Below are positions 58,320 to 64,000 of a stretch of DNA of 64,000 nucleotides, in pieces. The notes below the pieces were generated by a model. That model was not told the origin of the DNA, did no database searches, and saw only the letters and a list, made by a program, of their open reading frames with translations. Position 1 is the first letter of the stretch. Every line of letters begins with the position of its first letter. The DNA comes from Candidatus Palauibacter scopulicola (lineage in GTDB: Bacteria > Gemmatimonadota > Gemmatimonadetes > Palauibacterales > Palauibacteraceae): the NCBI RefSeq assembly GCF_947581915.1, contig NZ_CANPWG010000039.1, forward strand, positions 60,292 to 124,291, written 5' to 3'. A program made the translations under genes and the position numbers.

Positions 58320-59533
58320 CCCGCGTCCGCCGCCGGCATCGAGGCTTCGACCCGGTCGAGCAACTCGTCCGCCAACTCGGTCTTCTTCGCCAAAGGCAAC
58401 TCCTCCACCCTGCCGCTCCGGTCGATCAACGTGATGCGGTTCGTCTCGGATTCGAATCCCGCGCCGGGTTCCACGGCCGAGTTCACCGCGACGAGGTGCA
58501 TGCCCTTCCGCTCGAGTTTCTCCCGTCCGCGGGCCAGAAGGTCCTCCGTTTCGAGCGCAAAACCCAGAGTAAAGATTCCCTTCCGTTCGCGGAACGCCCG
58601 CGTCTCCAGCAGCAGGTCCGGGCCCGCCCGGAGCGCGACTTCGAACCCCTTCCCGGCCCCGTCCGTCTTTTTGATCTTCGAGTCCGACGCGCTGGCCGGC
58701 TCGAAATCGCCGACGGCGGCGGCCATCAACAGGATGTCCGCATCCGTCAACGCGGTCTCCAGCGCGGCGAGCATCTCGCCGGCCGTCTCGACCTCCACCA
58801 CGTCCGGTCCCGCGGGCCGCGGCAGCCGGCCGGGTCCGCTGATGAGCGTGACATCGCCACCGCGCCGCCAGGCGGCCTCGGCGAGCGCAAACCCCATGCG
58901 GCCCGAGGAGCGGTTCGTGATGAAGCGGACGGGATCCAGCGGGGCTCTCGTCGGCCCCGCCGTCGCGACGATCCTCCGTCCGCGCAGCCCGGTCGCCGTC
59001 TCGAGCACCCGTCCGATGCGCGGCAGGATCTCCTCCGGCTCCAGCAGGCGTCCCGGCCCGCTTTCCCCCTCCGCTAGCGGACCATCGGCCGGCCCCGCGA
59101 TTCCGTAGCCGACCTCGGCCAGTCGCACGACGTTCGCCTGCGTGATCGGATGTTCCCACATCCGCGTGTTCATCGCGGGACAGACGATGACCGGCGCCCG
59201 CGAGGCCAACACGGCGGTCGTCGCCAGATCGTCCGCGGCCCCGGCCGCGAGCCTGGAGATGAGGTTGGCCGTCGCGGGCGCGATGACGATGACATCGGCT
59301 TCGAGTCCGAGATCCAGGTGCGACATCGGCCGGTCCCACAGTGACGCGTGCACCGGGCGGCCCGTAATCCCCTCGAAGGTGACGCGTCCGACGAAGCGCT
59401 CGGCCGACGCGGTCAGGATGACCTCGACCCCGGCCCCGGCCTCGATCAGGCGGCGGGTGAGGATCGCGCTCTTGTACGCGGCGATCCCGCCGGATACGAC
59501 GAGCAGCACGCGACGACCGTCAAACGGCCGCAC
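58316..59533 (-). CDS. coaBC: Bifunctional CoaBC (PPC decarboxylase/PPC synthetase)
   Basis: CoaBC makes 4'-phosphopantetheine: CoaB links cysteine to phosphopantothenate and CoaC decarboxylates the product. The 405 residues show the flavoprotein half (VVSGGIAAYKSAILTRRL, CPAMNTRMWEHP) and the synthetase half (ATAGPTRAPLDPVRFITNRS, GRMGFALAEAAW, AVGDF). GTG start. It precedes UDG and follows rpoZ. Confidence 0.95.
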   Translation of the reverse strand: MRPFDGRRVLLVVSGGIAAYKSAILTRRLIEAGAGVEVILTASAERFVGRVTFEGITGRPVHASLWDRPMSHLDLGLEADVIVIAPATANLISRLAAGAADDLATTAVLASRAPVIVCPAMNTRMWEHPITQANVVRLAEVGYGIAGPADGPLAEGESGPGRLLEPEEILPRIGRVLETATGLRGRRIVATAGPTRAPLDPVRFITNRSSGRMGFALAEAAWRRGGDVTLISGPGRLPRPAGPDVVEVETAGEMLAALETALTDADILLMAAAVGDFEPASASDSKIKKTDGAGKGFEVALRAGPDLLLETRAFRERKGIFTLGFALETEDLLARGREKLERKGMHLVAVNSAVEPGAGFESETNRITLIDRSGRVEELPLAKKTELADELLDRVEASMPAADAG

Positions 59534-59573
59534 GGAGCTAGCGGTCCGGCAGGGGTGTCGCCACGGGCTGCTG

Positions 59574-59795
59574 CTACGGAATCAGCGTGGGGCGCGCCCG
59601 GACGAGCCGGTATTGCAGCTTCTTCTCCTCGGACGTCAGCGCGTCCGCGGCGACCGTCGTCAGCTTCTCCGCGCCGTACGGCGAGCGTTCGAGCGGGAGG
59701 GCGTTGAGTTCGCGCGCATACTTCGCGGCGACGAGCACGCCCAGGTACTTGTTGGTCGCCGCCTTCGCCACGGCGTCCGGGGTAAACACCTTCAT
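59574..59795 (-). CDS. rpoZ: RNA polymerase omega subunit
   Basis: The 73-residue protein begins MKVFTPDAVAKAATNKYLGV and continues VAAKYARELNALP, matching omega, which folds around the beta' C-terminus. A GAGGGAGAG Shine-Dalgarno precedes the ATG. The gmk-rpoZ-coaBC order is widespread, supporting the call despite the weak sequence conservation. Confidence 0.88.
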   Translation of the reverse strand: MKVFTPDAVAKAATNKYLGVLVAAKYARELNALPLERSPYGAEKLTTVAADALTSEEKKLQYRLVRARPTLIP

Positions 59796-59894
59796 TCTAT
59801 CTCTCCCTCGACCATCACGGTCCAGCCGGTTCCATCGCATTCCGCGCCGCGGCCCTCGCCGGAACCGCGCCCAAGCATGAATCTACCACATGCG

Positions 59895-60551
59895 TCACAG
59901 GGCATCCAACTGTCCGATGATGCCCGTTACGTACCGCCGCTCCGCCGCCTTGAGACCGCGGCGGGGCGCGAGTCCCTCCGCCACCAGCGCCGACACTTCG
60001 GCCACCGCGTCCTCGATGCGGTCGTTGACGACGAGCCCGTCGAACTCCGCCGCGGCCTTCAACTCCGACCGGGCGTTCGCGAGCCGGCGCCGGAGCTGCT
60101 CCGGGCTCTCGCTGCCCCGCCCCCTCAGCTGCCGCGCAATGCGCCCGGCCGTGGGAGGGACAATGAAGATCGAGAGGACCTCTGCGACGGCCCCCCACAC
60201 CTGCCGCGCCCCCTGCACGTCGATGTCCAGCAGGAGATGGGCGCCCGCTTCCCGCGCCCGGTCGAGGTTGTCACGCGGCGTCCCGTAGCATTCGCCGTGG
60301 ACGGTCGCGTGTTCGAGCATGGCGCCGGAGTCCGCGAGCGCCTCGAAGCGGCTCCGCGAGACGAACCGGTAGTCCACGCCATCGCGCTCTCCCGCGCGCG
60401 GCGCGCGCGTCGTCATCGAGACCGAGAAGAGGAATCCGGGGGAGCGGACTTCGGCGAGCAACCGGTCGCGGATCGTTGTCTTCCCCGCCCCGGAGGGGCC
60501 GGAGAGGATGACGGGGAAGAGGGCATCGGACCCGGACGCAACCGGGCTCAC
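59895..60551 (-). CDS. gmk: Guanylate kinase
   Basis: Gmk phosphorylates GMP to GDP. The 218 residues have P-loop SGPSGAGKTTIRDRLL, SVSMTTRAPRAGERDGVDYR (usually STTRxPRxGE), EHATVHGECYGTP and LLLDIDVQGARQV. The GTG start overlaps the yicC stop by 4 bases (GTGA). Confidence 0.95.
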   Translation of the reverse strand: MSPVASGSDALFPVILSGPSGAGKTTIRDRLLAEVRSPGFLFSVSMTTRAPRAGERDGVDYRFVSRSRFEALADSGAMLEHATVHGECYGTPRDNLDRAREAGAHLLLDIDVQGARQVWGAVAEVLSIFIVPPTAGRIARQLRGRGSESPEQLRRRLANARSELKAAAEFDGLVVNDRIEDAVAEVSALVAEGLAPRRGLKAAERRYVTGIIGQLDAL

Positions 60552-61429
60552 TCGACGTTCTCCACCTGTTCCCGGAGCCGCTCGATCTCGTTCTTCGCCT
60601 CCACGACGAGTCGCGAGATTCGGGAGTCGTTCGCCTTTGCGCCCAGCGTGTTGAATTCGCGCTGCAACTCCTGCACGAGAAAGCCGAGCCGCCGCCCCAC
60701 CGGCTCCTCGACCGGGGCCTCCAGGAACTCCTCGAAGGCGTCCACGTGCGAGCGGGCGCGCACGAGTTCCTCGCTGATCTCCCAGCGGTCGGCGATGAGC
60801 GCGATCTCGCGCAGCAGCCGATCCTCGTCCAATCCCTTCCCCGCCAGGTCCGCGACCGCCTCACGGAGCCGGTGCCGCTCGCGCTCGAGCCGTTCCGGCG
60901 CCAGCGCCTCCGCGCCATCGATCGCCTCCCGGAGCCCCGCCAGGCGTCCCCGAAGGTCGACCTCGAGCCGGGCCCCTTCTCCGTCCCGCATCTCCACCAG
61001 CAGGTCGAGCGCCTCCGCCGCCGCCCGCTTCACATCTCCCATCTCCGGCACGAACTCCCCGCCCTCGCCGCCCGCCCTCCGGAAGATCCCGCCCACGCCC
61101 AGCAGCGAAGCCATGTCCGGTTCGCCGGACACCCCGAAATCATCCCGGAGCCGCGCGCACGCGTCGAGCACTTCCCGCACGCGCGCCTCGTCCAGACTCG
61201 CGCCGCCCGCCTCCGGGGCGCCCTCCACGCGGACAAAGAGATCCAGGCGGCCGCGGCGCGCCCGGGATTCCGCGAGCGCGCGCAGGTCGCCCTCCGAGTG
61301 CTCCACCCCGGGGGCCGCCTTCACCACGACCTTCAGCCCGCGGGAATTCACCGAGCGCGCTTCGACCGTGACCGTTCCGGTCTCCACCGTCACGGTCGCC
61401 GAGCCGTAGCCGGTCATGCTGCGAATCAC
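60548..61429 (-). CDS. yicC: YicC/YloC-family endoribonuclease
   Basis: The 293-residue protein starts MIRSMTGYGSATVTVETG and contains SVNSRGLKVVVKAAPGVE and a C-terminal acidic Arg/Glu helical part with VRARSHVDAFEEFLEAP and GRRLGFLVQELQREFNTLGA. Members cleave RNA and are linked to stationary-phase fitness. GTG start with a GGAGGG Shine-Dalgarno; MTGYG at codon 5 is an alternative ATG. Confidence 0.93.
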   Translation of the reverse strand: MIRSMTGYGSATVTVETGTVTVEARSVNSRGLKVVVKAAPGVEHSEGDLRALAESRARRGRLDLFVRVEGAPEAGGASLDEARVREVLDACARLRDDFGVSGEPDMASLLGVGGIFRRAGGEGGEFVPEMGDVKRAAAEALDLLVEMRDGEGARLEVDLRGRLAGLREAIDGAEALAPERLERERHRLREAVADLAGKGLDEDRLLREIALIADRWEISEELVRARSHVDAFEEFLEAPVEEPVGRRLGFLVQELQREFNTLGAKANDSRISRLVVEAKNEIERLREQVENVE

Positions 61430-61460
61430 TTCGCCCTCTCCCTCCGCGGCGCGCGCGCGG

Positions 61461-61489
61461 TCAATTGGCGATCAATTGGCGATCAATTG
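61461..61489. repeat. 11-bp AT-rich tandem repeat at the plug-protein stop
   Basis: TCAATTGGCGA occurs twice (61461-61471, 61472-61482) and a third partial copy (TCAATTG, 61483-61489) contains the stop codon of the plug-domain protein gene. AT-rich, short-period repeats are rare in this GC-rich window; slippage here would alter or extend the protein's C-terminus. Confidence 0.85.
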
Positions 61490-63381
61490 AAGAAGTCCCA
61501 GCGAAGTCCGTACACGTTGACCCCGCGCGGGAACCCCGCCCCCTGAAAATCGCCGAGTCGATCCGCCCCCAGGTTGCCGAAACGCCAGAAGAACCGAAAG
61601 TCGGCGATCTTGAACATCAGGTGTCCGCCCATCCAACTGTCCGCCTCCAGCATCACCGGGTCGGGGGAGCCGGGGACGGGGACGAGACGCTCCCCGCGGC
61701 GGTCGATGTGCAGGGACACCCAGATCCGGAGATTCTCGTCGAAGAAGGTATCGGTCAGGTAGAGCTCCGTGCGGAACAGGCGATCGGGGAGGAAGAGGGT
61801 CTCGGCGCCGCGGGAGTCGAACTTTCGCCACGACGCCCGCAGGCGGATCGGCGCCACGTCACGAAGCAGCACGCCGAGGGGCACGACCGGCCCGTCGAAG
61901 CGCACCTCCAGCGACGTGATGTCCACCTCCCCGGAATCCGCGACGACGAGCCGGTCGAAGGGAGCGCCGAAGCCGACCTGCCGATCCATCCACTGTTCCG
62001 AATAGCGGCCGCCGACGTTGAACGGCCCGATCTCGAAGGCCGCGGAGGCGCCGCGCGAATCGAACCGCAGGCTGTCCGCGAGCGGGAATTCCGCTGTCTC
62101 CAGGGTGTCGAGCATGGGATGCAGGGGGAAGCCGATGCCCCGGGTGCCCTCCGCGGTGAAGGCCCTGAGTGCGATCGGAAACAGGAGCGTGTCGCGGAAG
62201 GCGATCCCCGCCCGCCAGGACTCCGTCGGAAACTCGTTCCAGCTCGCGAGCTCCGCCCCGCCCTCGAGCGCGAAGGGGCCGATGGGTTGCCAGGCGGAGA
62301 GATCCGCGAGGCGCGAGGCATAGGCATCGCGCCCGGCGAAACGGAGGCCCATCGAGACCCCTCCCGATCCCGGCCGGGCCGAGAATCGCAGGCCGACGCC
62401 ATCCGCGCCCCGCTTCGGTGCAAGGCTGTCCGGGACGTTGGCGACGATGTCCTTGAAGCTCGTGGCCTGACTGTAGGCTTCGATCTGCGCTCGCGGCCCC
62501 AGGTTCGCCCGCGTCCGCAGCACGAGTTCGCGGCGCGAGAATTCCAGCGTGTCGAGCCCGGTGCGTTCGATGTTCTCCGAACGATAGTCCAGCTGAACCC
62601 CGAAATCGTTCGAGCGCGGCATCCACGAGAAGCGACCCTGCACCGCGAAGCGGTTCTGGTCGTTCTGCCTGTCCCGGACGTCGTACCGCTCGAAGGAGGC
62701 TTCGACGTTGGACGCGCCGCCCAGCGAGTTGGCGAAGACGGCGTCGAGGATCTCGGAGCGTGGATCCCCCGTGATCCCGCTCACGCGCGAGTAGGCCTGG
62801 ACCCCGTCGTGGCTAATGAGGTCGACGTCGATGACGAGGCCGTCCGCACCGCGATACACGCGCACCCGGTCGACATAGTTCAACGACACGCGGCGGAGGT
62901 CCGCCTGGGTTCGGGAGAGGGGGAGGACTTCGCGCCCGTCGATGTAGAGGGTCACGAGCCCCGGCCCGAAGCCGCCGTCGAAGACGTGGTGCGGCCCCTG
63001 GTAGAACTCGCCGCGAACGCCCGTGATCCCCGGAACGTGCTCGAGCAGGAGTTCGATGAGGGTGAACGAGGGGGAAGAGTGGACGCACTCGCGGTCGCAG
63101 TCGAAGATCTCGTGCGTGGGGCCGCGCAGGCCCGTCAGCCGCCGTGGGAAGCTCTGCGCCCGCGGCCGTACACTGTCGGCGAACGCGGCGAGGACGGAAT
63201 CGGGCACGACCTCCAGGCTGTCCACCACCGGCGGCAGGCTGTCCGGGAGGGGCGGCTCCTGGGCGTGGGCCGCGGAGACGCCCCCGGCCGCGAGCAGCAG
63301 CGCGCCCGGCAGCCCGCTCGGCAGTCGCCCGCGGCACAATTCCGCGCCGGAGCCAAGCGCGCGGACGAAGATCTTGATCAC
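61483..63381 (-). CDS. TonB-receptor-plug-like outer-membrane protein
   Basis: This 632-residue protein has a signal peptide (cleavage after AHAQ, about residue 47), then a plug-like domain (about 95-200: FTLIELLLEHVPGITGVRGE, VTLYIDGREVLPLSRTQADL, YVDRVRVYRGADGLV) and a ~420-residue beta-strand-rich C-terminus ending in aromatic GLRWDFFN. A pair of Cys (FDCDRECVH) precedes the plug. No clear TonB box is seen, so it is a TonB-receptor relative rather than a proven one. GTG overlaps the peptidase stop. Confidence 0.72.
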   Translation of the reverse strand: MIKIFVRALGSGAELCRGRLPSGLPGALLLAAGGVSAAHAQEPPLPDSLPPVVDSLEVVPDSVLAAFADSVRPRAQSFPRRLTGLRGPTHEIFDCDRECVHSSPSFTLIELLLEHVPGITGVRGEFYQGPHHVFDGGFGPGLVTLYIDGREVLPLSRTQADLRRVSLNYVDRVRVYRGADGLVIDVDLISHDGVQAYSRVSGITGDPRSEILDAVFANSLGGASNVEASFERYDVRDRQNDQNRFAVQGRFSWMPRSNDFGVQLDYRSENIERTGLDTLEFSRRELVLRTRANLGPRAQIEAYSQATSFKDIVANVPDSLAPKRGADGVGLRFSARPGSGGVSMGLRFAGRDAYASRLADLSAWQPIGPFALEGGAELASWNEFPTESWRAGIAFRDTLLFPIALRAFTAEGTRGIGFPLHPMLDTLETAEFPLADSLRFDSRGASAAFEIGPFNVGGRYSEQWMDRQVGFGAPFDRLVVADSGEVDITSLEVRFDGPVVPLGVLLRDVAPIRLRASWRKFDSRGAETLFLPDRLFRTELYLTDTFFDENLRIWVSLHIDRRGERLVPVPGSPDPVMLEADSWMGGHLMFKIADFRFFWRFGNLGADRLGDFQGAGFPRGVNVYGLRWDFFN

Positions 63382-64000
63382 CCTCGCTGGCGCAGCCATT
63401 CGTGGACGAGCCGGACGCCGACCCCGGTGGCCCCCTTCGGCTGCCAGCCACGCGCTTCCTTCGCCCATGCGGTACCCGCGATGTCGAGGTGGGCCCAGGG
63501 CACGTCGTCCGACACGAACTCACGCAGGAACCAGCCCGCGGTGATCGTGCCGGCGCCCCGGCCGCCGATGTTCTTGATGTCCGCGATCTCGGAGTCGAGT
63601 TGCGCCCGATACGCCTTCCACAGCGGCAGGGGCCACGTCCGTTCCCCGGTCGCCTCGCCGGCCTTCGACAGTTCGTCCGCGATGCCCCGGTCGTTCGCGA
63701 GCACCGCCACCGCGTGGTGGCCGAGGGCGATGACACAGGCCCCGGTCAGTGTGGCCATGTCGACGATGGCCACGGGATCCAGCCGCTGCGCGTACGTCAG
63801 GGCGTCCGACAGGATGAGGCGACCCTCCGCGTCCGTGTTGATGACCTCGATCGACTTGCCCGACAGGCCGCGGATCACGTCCCCCGGCTTCACCGCATCC
63901 CCGGCCGGCAGGTTTTCCGTCGCGGGCACGAGGCCGATCACGCGCTGCGGAATATCGAGGCGCGCCGCCGCGATCAGGATACCGAACACGGCGGCGGCGC
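63378..64000 (-). CDS. pepA: Leucyl aminopeptidase M17, C-terminal part
   Basis: The gene enters from the right edge; 207 codons are visible. They include the metal/catalytic loop SIEVINTDAEGRLILSDAL, the region of the second Asp, Glu and Arg of M17 peptidases, plus ATLTGACVIALG and HLDIAGTAWAKEARGWQPKG. It removes N-terminal residues with two divalent metals. The N-terminal domain and first metal ligands lie outside the window. Confidence 0.93.
   Translation of the reverse strand, partial: AAAVFGILIAAARLDIPQRVIGLVPATENLPAGDAVKPGDVIRGLSGKSIEVINTDAEGRLILSDALTYAQRLDPVAIVDMATLTGACVIALGHHAVAVLANDRGIADELSKAGEATGERTWPLPLWKAYRAQLDSEIADIKNIGGRGAGTITAGWFLREFVSDDVPWAHLDIAGTAWAKEARGWQPKGATGVGVRLVHEWLRQRG

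Noticed and set aside
58449..58460. GGATTCGAATCC, resembling a tRNA T-arm
   Set aside because: It is a 12-base palindrome inside conserved coaBC coding sequence; no acceptor, D or anticodon arms can be drawn around it.

Overview
The window is a dense, GC-rich stretch of bacterial chromosome. About 70 genes cover nearly all of it, and no gap exceeds 300 bases. It encodes LPS (Kdo) synthesis, LPS transport, outer-membrane barrel-type proteins, sigma-54 and a complete NADH:quinone oxidoreductase, so the host is a respiring Gram-negative (diderm) bacterium. The gene orders, abundant GTG/TTG starts, Asp/Pro/Ala-rich envelope proteins and a plug-type outer-membrane protein fit Gemmatimonadota best. 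That assignment is inferred; there is no rRNA or tRNA in the window to test it. I see no phage, transposon, CRISPR array or biosynthetic cluster.

Nearly everything lies on the minus strand, so operons read right to left. From right to left: a truncated leucyl aminopeptidase, a TonB-plug-like protein, yicC-gmk-rpoZ-coaBC-UDG-dnaB-ispD-tsaC-LMW phosphatase-aroE-comF, glycolysis (gap-pgk-tpiA) and secG (63-49 kb); rnhA on the plus strand, then carA, sppA and an HU-like gene (49-45.7 kb); an aminotransferase on the plus strand; molybdopterin genes moaD, moaE and moaA with three small unknown genes, then a DUF423 gene and dcd (44-41 kb); an alpha/beta hydrolase on the plus strand; the nuoA-N operon with fused nuoCD (39.8-25.4 kb), running into a phosphohexomutase; sucCD, a CBS protein, ndk, DUF177, rpmF, plsX, fabD, fabG, acpP and fabF (24-15.7 kb); purE, ispF, dedA, xerD, nitroreductase and a bactofilin-like/barrel protein (15.7-11 kb); and kdsB-pyrG-kdsA-kdsC-lptC-lptA-lptB-rpoN followed by a glycosyltransferase, a methyltransferase and a truncated gene (10.9 kb to the left edge).

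The most coherent module is the left one. It makes and activates Kdo, with CTP synthase embedded in it, then builds the Lpt export parts, and ends with the alternative sigma factor and envelope-type transferases. A promoter with a perfect -35 box precedes it. About 25 gene junctions are 4-base NTGA stop/start overlaps, implying translational coupling. No clearly new multi-gene system is visible. The points most worth a second look are a 40-residue secreted-type peptide gene followed by a 13-bp perfect hairpin, an RNase HI with a missing catalytic Glu, the split and repeat-rich LptA/LptC pair, a secreted bactofilin-like/barrel fusion, a His-rich insertion in NuoL, and an N7 cluster motif in a short NuoG.
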